DNA of 10,006 nucleotides from JALZAA01 sp046724435 (GTDB lineage Bacteria; Actinomycetota; Acidimicrobiia; IMCC26256; JACDBD01), in the NCBI GenBank assembly GCA_046724435.1, contig JBKOWN010000080.1:1-10006 (forward strand), given 5' to 3'. A program made the translations under genes and the position numbers. The notes below the pieces were generated by a model. That model did no database searches and was not told the origin of the DNA. It worked only from the letters and a program-made list of their open reading frames with translations. This document shows positions 1 to 5,771 of the stretch, piece by piece; position 1 is the stretch's first letter; every line of letters starts with the position of its first letter.

Positions 1-1124
1 CCGAAGCGGCCGCCCGTCGTCTCCAGGTGGTTGAGCATCGTGGTCATCAGGCGCACGCCGCTCGCGCCGAGCGGATGCCCGATCGCGATGGCGCCGCCGC
101 GCGGGTTGTACTTCGCGGGATCGGGCCGGAACTCCTTGGCCCACATGAGCGCGATCGCGGCGAACGCCTCGTTGCACTCGATCGCGTCGAACTCGTCGAT
201 CTTCATGGCGGTGCGCTCGAGCAGCTTGCGCGTCACCGGGTTCGGCGCCGAGAGCACGAGTACCGGGTCGTCGGCGAGCACGGCGAAGTGCACGAACCGC
301 GCCCGGATCGGCAACCCGAGCCGCTCGGCGGTGGCCCGGTCGGCGATGAGCATCGCCGACGCGCCGTCGCTCATCGGGGACGAGTTCCCGGCGGTGATGT
401 CGGGCGCCGGCTGCTCCTCGGACTCCCAGACCGCCGGCAACGCAGCCAGCTGCTCGAGCGACGTGCCGCGCCGGATCGCCTCGTCGCTGCGCAACTCCTC
501 GCCGGTGGGCTCGCCGTGCTCATCCTTCAACGGCACGGGGACGACCTCTCGGTCGAAGAAGCCGGAGTCGACATTTGCAGCGGCCCGCCGGTGGCTCTCG
601 AGCGCGAAGGCGTCCATCTCGTCGCGGGTGACACCGAAGCGGTCGGCGAGCACCTGGGCGACCCAGAACTGGATGCCGAGCGTGTGGTTCGTGTGCTCCA
701 TGAACGAGGAGCTGAACGGCCCGACGCCGCCCCGGGCGTTGCTCGACATCGGAGCCCTGGTCATCGATTCGACCCCGCAGGCGATGGCGAGGTCGTAGGC
801 GCCCGCGATCACTCCCTGGGCCACGAAGTGCACCGCCTGCTGCGACGATCCGCACTGGCGGTCGACGGACGTCGCGGGAACGTGCCACGGCAGCCCCGCC
901 GCGACCCAGGCGTTACGCGTGACGTTGCAGCCCTGCTCACCCGACTGGGTCACGCACCCGCCGACGACGTCGTCGATGGTCCCGGAATCGACATCGTCGC
1001 GTTCGAGCAGCGACCGCAACGCCAGCCCGAGCAGGTCGGACGGGTGCCAGTTGGCCAGCGCTCCCTTCCTCTTGCCGACCGCGGTGCGCACGGTGTCGAC
1101 GATGACCGCCTCACGCGCCTCCAT
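1..1124 (-). CDS. Thiolase (acetyl-CoA C-acyltransferase), 3' end outside the window
   Basis: This gene encodes 374 residues of a degradative-type thiolase, which cleaves 3-ketoacyl-CoA with CoA in beta-oxidation of fatty acids or of sterol side chains and rings. The nucleophile is Cys91 in DRQCGSSQQA. The family motif NEAF is at residues 318-321, and GHPLGASG around His350 supplies the catalytic His. The last catalytic Cys (the CxG motif) would lie just past the left edge, so only about 15-20 residues should be missing. The ATG at 1124 is preceded by a good ribosome binding site, AAGGGAG. The gene is transcribed away from the 149-aa gene, and the gap between them holds a perfect inverted repeat. 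Inference: the substrate is a CoA-activated lipid or steroid intermediate, because a P450, SDR and acyl-CoA dehydrogenase lie nearby. The exact substrate cannot be read from sequence. The family call is very safe. Confidence 0.95.
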   Translation of the reverse strand, partial: MEAREAVIVDTVRTAVGKRKGALANWHPSDLLGLALRSLLERDDVDSGTIDDVVGGCVTQSGEQGCNVTRNAWVAAGLPWHVPATSVDRQCGSSQQAVHFVAQGVIAGAYDLAIACGVESMTRAPMSSNARGGVGPFSSSFMEHTNHTLGIQFWVAQVLADRFGVTRDEMDAFALESHRRAAANVDSGFFDREVVPVPLKDEHGEPTGEELRSDEAIRRGTSLEQLAALPAVWESEEQPAPDITAGNSSPMSDGASAMLIADRATAERLGLPIRARFVHFAVLADDPVLVLSAPNPVTRKLLERTAMKIDEFDAIECNEAFAAIALMWAKEFRPDPAKYNPRGGAIAIGHPLGASGVRLMTTMLNHLETTGGRF

Positions 1125-1150
1125 GGCGCTCCCTTACTGGAACCGATGGA

Positions 1151-1170
1151 ACCTGACATGGTAGTCAGGT
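1151..1170. promoter_or_regulatory. Perfect inverted repeat, putative operator (copy 1)
   Basis: The arms ACCTGAC (1151-1157) and GTCAGGT (1164-1170) are exact reverse complements around the 6-base spacer ATGGTA. It lies between the divergent thiolase and 149-aa genes. On the minus strand the spacer reads TACCAT, a TAnnnT-type -10 box that would start thiolase transcription near 1150, leaving a short leader containing AAGGGAG. On the plus strand CTGACA (1153-1158) could be a -35 box, 17 bases before TTAACG. A bound factor would therefore block or modulate both directions. The same design recurs at 2229-2248. The regulator family (TetR, GntR or CRP/FNR type) cannot be told from the site alone. 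Confidence 0.7.
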
Positions 1171-1206
1171 CGAATTAACGCGACGCCTGCGAGCGAGGAG
1201 GGCCAC

Positions 1207-1656
1207 ATGGGCGTGACCGGTGGTGACGTTCCCGAGCACGACCACATCGTCGACACCGGGAAGAGCAGCTTCGGCCTCGACGAGCTCGGTCACATCCAGC
1301 CCGGGTTGGCGCGCATCATGCCCGAGATCGGCGCGCGGATCTGGAAGTGCTACTACGCGGGCAAGGCCGGCAATCAGCCGCTGGCGCGCTTCCAGCTCAA
1401 GGAGGCCGTCAACCTCATGGAGATGGGCGCGTTCGTCCGGCCGAAGTACGAGGAGAACATGACGAAGTTCATCGCCGAGGACGTCGAGCAGGTGAAGCAG
1501 GCGATCGAGGCGCAGGACTGGGACAAGTTCGAGACCGCGTTCCACGCCATGGTCGATCAGGCGAACGCCTACCACGAGCTGTACGACAAAGAGTTCCTGC
1601 GCTGGAAGATCCCGGACCAGCCGCCGCCTGACCTCGACATGACACCGCGCCGCTAG
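1207..1656 (+). CDS. Conserved helical protein, possible haem-less relative of a c-type cytochrome family
   Basis: This 149-aa soluble protein starts at an ATG preceded by GAGGAGGG. It has no signal peptide or membrane segment and is predicted mostly helical. Residues 34-70 (from LARIMPEIGARIW through LARFQLKEAVNL), the RPK at 78-80 and the end (AFHAMVDQANAYH, then FLRWKIPDQPP) recall, from memory, small bacterial proteins that carry a C-terminal CNACH haem-binding motif followed by an IRYRIP-type strand. Here the matching spot reads ANAYH (residues 119-123): both cysteines are replaced and the His is kept. If that alignment is right, it is a cytoplasmic homologue that cannot bind haem covalently. 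It is divergent from the thiolase and shares its putative operator, so a role in the same catabolic programme is inferred. Its function is unknown; it could instead be an unrelated four-helix protein. Confidence 0.85.
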   Translation: MGVTGGDVPEHDHIVDTGKSSFGLDELGHIQPGLARIMPEIGARIWKCYYAGKAGNQPLARFQLKEAVNLMEMGAFVRPKYEENMTKFIAEDVEQVKQAIEAQDWDKFETAFHAMVDQANAYHELYDKEFLRWKIPDQPPPDLDMTPRR

Positions 1657-1661
1657 CGCGG
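1645..1661. terminator. Hairpin over the stop codon of the 149-aa gene
   Basis: CCGCGC (1645-1650) and GCGCGG (1656-1661) pair around the loop CGCTA. The TAG stop (1654-1656) lies within the hairpin. The DoxX gene ends at 1668 from the other side, so this hairpin could serve both convergent transcripts. There is no T-run, so intrinsic termination is uncertain. Confidence 0.4.
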
Positions 1662-1667
1662 CACCGA

Positions 1668-2192
1668 CTACCCGGCCGGTTCCTGCCGCGGCGGACGCCA
1701 GAAGAGGACGAGGAGCGAGAGCGCACCACCGAGGCCCGCGATCGCCGTGATCGCGAAGCCGGACCACCCGTCCACCCACGAGAACCCGAGCGCGTGATCG
1801 AGGGACCACTCCCCCGGGCCGAGCGCGCCGAGGGCCAGCCCGAGCACCGTCAACACCATGACGTACTCCCACCCTTCGGTCGGCCGCTTGAACACGAAGA
1901 AGCCGGCGTTGCGGTGGTTGGTCACCCACGCGACGGCGGCAACGCCCGTGACGGCGGCAGCGCCCAAGGGCGTGAGCAGGCCGAGCACCAGGAGCGGGCC
2001 GGCCGCCAGCTCGGTCACGGTGACGAGCCAGGCGTGCGCCGGACCGGGGCGCAGTCCGAGGCTGGCGAACCAGTTCGAGACCCCCGGCCCTTCCCGCATC
2101 CGGGCCAGGTGGTTCCACCCGTGGGCGAACATGACTGCGCCCGCCGCCACCCGGAGGCCCAGCAGGGCCAGGTTCACCGCGTTCATGTCCAT
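1668..2192 (-). CDS. DoxX-family membrane protein
   Basis: This is a 174-aa integral membrane protein of the DoxX type. These are small four-helix proteins linked in various bacteria to quinone or thiol redox chemistry, though for most members the role is unknown. Hydrophobic helices are visible at about residues 5-23 (NLALLGLRVAAGAVMFAHGW), 53-73 (WLVTVTELAAGPLLVLGLL), 75-92, 108-127 and near the end (SGFAITAIAGLGGALSLLVLF). The early GLRVAAGAVMFAHGWNHL and the later TELAAGPLLVLGLLTPLGA are characteristic of the family. I chose the ATG at 2192 because GGGAGGA lies nine bases upstream; a second ATG two codons later (2186) is possible. It is divergent from the P450 and shares the second copy of the inverted repeat, so co-regulation is inferred. 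It ends 11 bases from the convergent 149-aa gene. Confidence 0.9.
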   Translation of the reverse strand: MDMNAVNLALLGLRVAAGAVMFAHGWNHLARMREGPGVSNWFASLGLRPGPAHAWLVTVTELAAGPLLVLGLLTPLGAAAVTGVAAVAWVTNHRNAGFFVFKRPTEGWEYVMVLTVLGLALGALGPGEWSLDHALGFSWVDGWSGFAITAIAGLGGALSLLVLFWRPPRQEPAG

Positions 2193-2228
2193 CTGGAGCG
2201 GTCCTCCCGTGGGATCCCATCCTCCGTT

Positions 2229-2248
2229 CCCTGACGCTATCGTCAGGG
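2229..2248. promoter_or_regulatory. Perfect inverted repeat, putative operator (copy 2)
   Basis: The arms CCCTGAC (2229-2235) and GTCAGGG (2242-2248) are exact reverse complements around the spacer GCTATC. The core CCTGAC-N6-GTCAGG is identical in sequence and spacing to that at 1151-1170. TATCGT (2238-2243) on the plus strand fits a -10 box (TAnnnT) that would start P450 transcription at or next to its ATG. TAGCGT on the minus strand (2234-2239) fits a -10 box for DoxX. A factor bound here would sit on both core promoters, which suggests repression, but this is inference. Confidence 0.7.
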
Positions 2249-2252
2249 TCGG

Positions 2253-3494
2253 ATGAGCGCGCCCGAGGCGATCGACGGCACCAACGACCCGTTCGAGGAG
2301 TTCAACCGGAGGACCGGGGCGGGCGTGGTCGAGGATCCGTACCCGATGCTTGCGCTCGCCCGTGCGAAGGGCGCGGTGCTCAAGGAGAACCTCGAGGCCG
2401 AGTTGCTGTCGGCCGAGGTCGACCCCGGAGCCACGATGGCACCGGAAGTCTTCACTGCGTTTGGCTATGACGCGGTGCAGACGGTCCTGCGCGACGGCGA
2501 GACGTTCTCGTCGGCCGGTTACGCCGCGGTCATGGGCGCGGTCATGGGCCACACGATCCTCGAGATGGACGAGCCCGAGCACCACACCTACCGCGGGCTC
2601 GTGCAGCAGGCGTTCAGCCGGAAGGCGATGGAGCGTTGGGAAGTCGAGGCCGTCGCCCCGATCGTCGACGAGTGCATCGACGCCTTCGTCGACCGCGGCG
2701 AGGCCGACCTCGTGCGCGAGCTCACGCTCCCGTTTCCCGTGAACGTGATCGCCAGCATGCTCGGGCTCCCGCGTGAGGATCTTCCGCAGTTCCATCGCTG
2801 GGCGATCGAGCTCATCAGCGTGTCGTTCGATTGGGACCTCGGTATGCGGGCGTCGGCGCAACTACGCGACTACTTCGCCCGGGTACTCGCCGATCGGCGC
2901 GTCCATCCCACCAACGATCTGATGAGCACGCTCGGCACCGCCGAGCTCGACGGCCAGCACCTCACGGACGAAGAGATCTTCGCCTTCCTCCGACTGCTGC
3001 TCCCGGCGGGCGCGGAGACGACGTACCGCTCGTCGAGCAACCTGCTCTTCGGGCTGCTGACACATCCCGACCAGCTGGACGCGCTGCGAGCCGACCGGAC
3101 GCTGATGCCCCAGGCCATCGAGGAAGGGCTGCGCTGGGAGCCGCCGCTCACGACGATCGTTCGCACCGCAACATGCGACACGGTCGTCGACGGTGTCGAC
3201 GTCCCGTCGGGTGCGATCGTCATCACCAACATGGGCTCGGCCAACCACGACGAGAAGTATTGGGAGCGCTCCGAGGAGTTCGACATCCACCGCGAGCAGC
3301 GCCAGCACCTCGCGTTCGCGTTCGGTCCGCACATGTGCCTCGGCATGCACCTGGCGCGCATGGAGACCCGGGTGGTGCTCGAGCGGATCTTCGACCGCCT
3401 CCCGAACTTGCGTCTCGACCCCGCGGCCCATGAGCCGCACATCACTGGCATGACGTTCCGGGCGCCGCCCTCGTTGCCGGTGCTCTTCGGCTGA
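2253..3494 (+). CDS. Cytochrome P450 (bacterial class I type)
   Basis: This 413-aa soluble P450 monooxygenase would insert oxygen into a hydrophobic substrate using electrons from a ferredoxin and its reductase. The haem-binding loop FAFGPHMCLG carries the thiolate ligand Cys362. The K-helix ExxR is E291-R294. The I-helix oxygen-activation segment is AGAETT (252-257), with the acid-Thr pair E255/T256. Length and the early DEPEHHTYRGLV block fit soluble bacterial CYPs. No ferredoxin or reductase gene is nearby, so redox partners must be encoded elsewhere. The ATG at 2253 has no convincing ribosome binding site, and the inverted repeat ends only four bases before it, so a leaderless transcript is likely. 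The amidohydrolase follows after 14 bases, forming an operon. The substrate is unknown; lipid or steroid is only suggested by the neighbours. Confidence 0.96.
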   Translation: MSAPEAIDGTNDPFEEFNRRTGAGVVEDPYPMLALARAKGAVLKENLEAELLSAEVDPGATMAPEVFTAFGYDAVQTVLRDGETFSSAGYAAVMGAVMGHTILEMDEPEHHTYRGLVQQAFSRKAMERWEVEAVAPIVDECIDAFVDRGEADLVRELTLPFPVNVIASMLGLPREDLPQFHRWAIELISVSFDWDLGMRASAQLRDYFARVLADRRVHPTNDLMSTLGTAELDGQHLTDEEIFAFLRLLLPAGAETTYRSSSNLLFGLLTHPDQLDALRADRTLMPQAIEEGLRWEPPLTTIVRTATCDTVVDGVDVPSGAIVITNMGSANHDEKYWERSEEFDIHREQRQHLAFAFGPHMCLGMHLARMETRVVLERIFDRLPNLRLDPAAHEPHITGMTFRAPPSLPVLFG

Positions 3495-3508
3495 GAGAGG
3501 AGACCCCA

Positions 3509-4696
3509 ATGCGGGCAGAAGACCTCATCCTCGTGAGTGTGGACGACCACGTCGTCGAGCCCCCCGACCTCTTCGAGGGTCACCTGCCCGAGAAGTGGAT
3601 GGAGTTCGCGCCGAAGAGCGTGCGGCGCGACGGCATCGACGTCTGGGTCTACGAGGACAACGTGATCCCGAACATCGGGCTCAACGCGGTCGCAGGTCGC
3701 CCGCCCGAGGAGTACAACATCGAGCCCACGAGCTACGAGATGATGCGCAAGGGCTGCTACGACATCGACGAGCGCGTCAACGACATGAACCGCAACGGCG
3801 TTCTCGGCTCGATGTGCTTCCCCTCCTTCGTGCAGTTCTGCGGGCAGCTGTTCTCCCGCTCGAAGGATCTCGACATGGGGCTCCATCTCCTGCGTGCCTA
3901 CAACGACTGGCACATCGACGAGTGGTGCGGCACCTACCCGGGCCGGTTCATCCCGCTGTCGATCCCGCCGATCTGGGACCCTCAGCTCATGGCGGAGGAG
4001 GTGCGGCGCGTCGCCAAGAAGGGATGCCACGCGGTCACGTTCTCGGAGAACCCGTTCAAGCTGGGCTGGCCGCACATCTTCGGCGACCACTGGGACCCGT
4101 TCTTCGCCGCCTGCGAGGACGAGGGCACGATCATCTGCCTGCACATCGGCTCGTCGTCGACGCAGATCGAGATCGCTCCCGGCGCGCCCATCGACATCAT
4201 GATCACGCTGACGCCGCTGAACACGATGCAGGCCGCCACCGACCTGCTGTGGTCGCCCGTGCTGCGGAAATACCCGAACCTCAAGTTCGCCTTGTCGGAG
4301 GGCGGGACGGGCTGGCTCCCCTACTGGCTCGAGCGGATCGACTACGTGTACCAGCAGCACCGTTTCTGGACCGGTCAGGACTTCGGCGACGCGCTCCCGA
4401 GCCAGGTCGCGCGTGACCACTTCACGTTCTGCTTCATCAGCGACCGCGCCGGCGTCGACGAGCGTGAGGCCATCGGCATCGACAACATGACCTGGGAGTG
4501 CGACTACCCGCACTCTGATTCGTCGTGGCCGCACTCACCCGAGTCCGTCGCCAAGCAGCTCGACGGCGTAGCCGACGACATCGTCGACAAGATCACCTAC
4601 CAGAACGCCATGCGCATCTTCCGCTACGACCCGTTCGCCCACCGACCGAAGGCCCGGTCAGGCGCCGGATCGCTGCGAGCCGAGGCGCCCGCCTGA
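3509..4696 (+). CDS. Amidohydrolase_2 family metal-dependent hydrolase or decarboxylase
   Basis: This 395-aa protein belongs to the TIM-barrel amidohydrolase_2 superfamily, the ACMSD-like branch that includes hydrolases and decarboxylases of ring-cleavage products. Visible marks are SVDDHVVEPPDLF near the N-terminus (D12, H14), the barrel His in CLHIGSSS (H212), ALSEGG (E264), and WECDYPHSD near the end (D332, H335). In ACMSD the first motif is HxH. Here it is H14-V-V, so the second His is missing, as I recall for many actinobacterial proteins starting VDDHVxEPP. Metal content and reaction are therefore open. The ATG at 3509 has AGGAG six bases upstream, and the gene lies 14 bases after the P450 in the same operon. 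Inference: it acts on a product of the same pathway as the P450. Confidence 0.93.
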   Translation: MRAEDLILVSVDDHVVEPPDLFEGHLPEKWMEFAPKSVRRDGIDVWVYEDNVIPNIGLNAVAGRPPEEYNIEPTSYEMMRKGCYDIDERVNDMNRNGVLGSMCFPSFVQFCGQLFSRSKDLDMGLHLLRAYNDWHIDEWCGTYPGRFIPLSIPPIWDPQLMAEEVRRVAKKGCHAVTFSENPFKLGWPHIFGDHWDPFFAACEDEGTIICLHIGSSSTQIEIAPGAPIDIMITLTPLNTMQAATDLLWSPVLRKYPNLKFALSEGGTGWLPYWLERIDYVYQQHRFWTGQDFGDALPSQVARDHFTFCFISDRAGVDEREAIGIDNMTWECDYPHSDSSWPHSPESVAKQLDGVADDIVDKITYQNAMRIFRYDPFAHRPKARSGAGSLRAEAPA

Positions 4697-4738
4697 CACC
4701 GGCGCCGCCGCGCGTCAACCCGCCCGCTGACGCCGGTG
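4697..4738. terminator. Overlapping hairpins between convergent genes
   Basis: Immediately after the amidohydrolase stop, CACCGGCG (4697-4704) can pair with CGCCGGTG (4731-4738). A competing hairpin, GCGTCA (4712-4717) with TGACGC (4728-4733) and a 10-base loop, overlaps it and includes the stop codon of the facing 63-aa gene. It is a candidate bidirectional terminator without a T-run. The two stems share bases and cannot form together. Confidence 0.4.
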
Positions 4739-4906
4739 CCGTAGCTCGGGGACGAGCCCGGCGTCGGCGAGCATCCGCACGGCTCGCTCCTCTTCCACGT
4801 CGATCACGATCGCCTCGCCCGGGCGCCGGTCGACGATGAACCGGACGACACAGTCCTCGCACGCGCTCGTGTGCTGCATCACGCAACTGTCGCAACTGAT
4901 CTCCAT
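4715..4906 (-). CDS. Small Cys-rich protein, putative zinc or metal binding (63 aa)
   Basis: The 63-aa product begins MEISCDSCVMQHTSACEDC, giving two CxxC pairs (C5/C8 and C16/C19) that could hold a zinc ion or an iron-sulfur cluster. After them come a short strand segment and a helix (residues 37-50, VEEERAVRMLADAG), then a basic tail (RHRRQR). I recall similar short proteins in actinobacterial genomes, with no known function. The reading frame is open up to 4999, but the ATG at 4906 places the conserved-looking Cys block at the N-terminus. The longer form would overlap the end of the SDR gene. Ribosome binding is weak; GTCATACC 20-30 bases upstream may be its -10 region. It lies 41 bases downstream of the SDR and converges on the amidohydrolase. 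Confidence 0.8.
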   Translation of the reverse strand: MEISCDSCVMQHTSACEDCVVRFIVDRRPGEAIVIDVEEERAVRMLADAGLVPELRHRRQRAG

Positions 4907-4924
4907 GGCGTGAGGATCGCATGC

Positions 4925-4935
4925 GGGTATGACAG
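4925..4935 (-). promoter_or_regulatory. Putative promoter element of the 63-aa gene (copy of SDR upstream 11-mer)
   Basis: The 11 bases here (CTGTCATACCC on the minus strand) are identical to those at 5731-5741 upstream of the SDR. The position, about 20-30 bases before the ATG at 4906 and inside the 41-base gap, suits a promoter or a shared regulatory element. The assignment rests only on this repeat. Confidence 0.35.
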
Positions 4936-4947
4936 TTACGTGATCGC

Positions 4948-5712
4948 CTACGACCAGTCGGGCACCGGGAACAGCGAGCGGGGCTGGTCGCACCAGCACG
5001 CCATCACCCGACCGGCGAGCGAGTCGTCGCGGATCAGCTCGGCGGCGGCGTCGGCGATCTCGTCCGGCGCCAGGATCCCGACCGGGACGGTGGCTGCCTC
5101 CTCCTCGGGGGTCATGCGGGACCGCGTTCGCCGACTCATCGGCGTGTCGACCCAGTCGGGGCAGATGCAGTTCACCCGGATCCCGGCCTCACCCGCGAGG
5201 GACGCCAGCGCGGCGCTGAAGCGCGCGAGGCCCGCCTTGGTAGCGGCGTAGTCCGGCGAATCGTGAGGTCCGAGCCCGATGCCGGCGAGCGATGCCACGT
5301 TCACGATCGCGCCGCCGCTGCGTTCGCGCATCGCCCGGATGGCGTAATAGGTGCCGAGCAAGGGGCCGCGCAGGTTCACGTCCAGCATCCGCATCCACGC
5401 CTCGGGCTCGGCGTCCGGGAACGCCGGGGTCGCCACGATGCCGGCGTTGTTCACGAGGATGTCGAGCCCGCCGAACGTCGTGCCCGCGAAGTCGATCATC
5501 GCCCGGACGTCGGCCTCCTGCGCCACGTCGACGTGCACGAAGGCAGCGCGTCCGGACGTGGCCTCGATCTCGTCGACGGTCTCACGGCCGGTGTCGTCGT
5601 CGAAATCCGCCACGCCGACGGCAGCCCCCTCGCGCGCGAGCCGCAACGCGATGGCCCGGCCGATCCCGGCGCCCGCTCCCGTCACGAGCGCGACACGCCC
5701 CGCGATCTCCAC
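4948..5712 (-). CDS. Short-chain dehydrogenase/reductase (SDR), NAD(H)-type
   Basis: This 254-aa classical SDR oxidoreductase interconverts a hydroxyl and a keto group. The Rossmann motif TGAGAGIG is at residues 11-18. Asp36 at the end of strand 2 (VADF) favours NAD(H) over NADP(H). NNAG is at 88-91, and the catalytic set is Ser141, Tyr155 and Lys159 (YAATK). IRVNCICPDWVDTPM near 178-192 is the usual PG-type segment with Asp-Trp in place of Gly. The start is a GTG at 5712: it lies 10 residues before the glycine motif, and no ATG is available upstream. No ribosome binding site is visible. CATACT (5719-5724, minus strand) sits six bases upstream, as expected for a -10 box of a leaderless mRNA. 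Substrate is unknown; hydroxysteroid or hydroxyacyl types are possible from context. Confidence 0.95.
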   Translation of the reverse strand: MEIAGRVALVTGAGAGIGRAIALRLAREGAAVGVADFDDDTGRETVDEIEATSGRAAFVHVDVAQEADVRAMIDFAGTTFGGLDILVNNAGIVATPAFPDAEPEAWMRMLDVNLRGPLLGTYYAIRAMRERSGGAIVNVASLAGIGLGPHDSPDYAATKAGLARFSAALASLAGEAGIRVNCICPDWVDTPMSRRTRSRMTPEEEAATVPVGILAPDEIADAAAELIRDDSLAGRVMACWCDQPRSLFPVPDWS

Positions 5713-5718
5713 GGGCTG

Positions 5719-5739
5719 AGTATGACCGAGGGGTATGAC
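5719..5739 (-). promoter_or_regulatory. Putative SDR promoter with tandem GTCATAC repeat
   Basis: Read on the minus strand, GTCATAC occurs twice, 13 bases apart (5733-5739 and 5720-5726). The gene-proximal copy extends to CATACT, which resembles a -10 box and would place transcription start at the GTG of the SDR. No clear -35 box is seen. A third copy at 4927-4933 precedes the 63-aa gene. Confidence 0.4.
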
Positions 5740-5771
5740 AGCGAACCGGGCGGAGAGGCCGGGCTGGCGTG

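Noticed and set aside
27..1178. Long open frames opposite the thiolase and other genes (for example 27-1178 plus, 1165-2220 minus, 2870-4534 minus, 6167-7222 plus)
   Set aside because: Their products are Arg/Pro/His-rich with no recognisable motifs and lie antisense to, or in another frame of, genes with complete family motifs. Long spurious frames are expected in GC-rich DNA.
2210..2219. Ten-base palindrome TGGGATCCCA in the DoxX leader
   Set aside because: It is short, occurs once, differs from the shared CCTGAC-N6-GTCAGG design and lies beside the ribosome binding site; chance is a sufficient explanation.
4627..4640. Other single GTCAGG or CCTGAC hexamers (near 1626, 4375, 4660, 4692 and 9815)
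   Set aside because: None has a matching inverted arm six bases away, so they are not copies of the putative operator.
4907..4999. Upstream extension of the 63-aa protein to a start at 4999
   Set aside because: The added residues would overlap the SDR C-terminal coding region, show no motif, and push the Cys block away from the N-terminus where I expect it.
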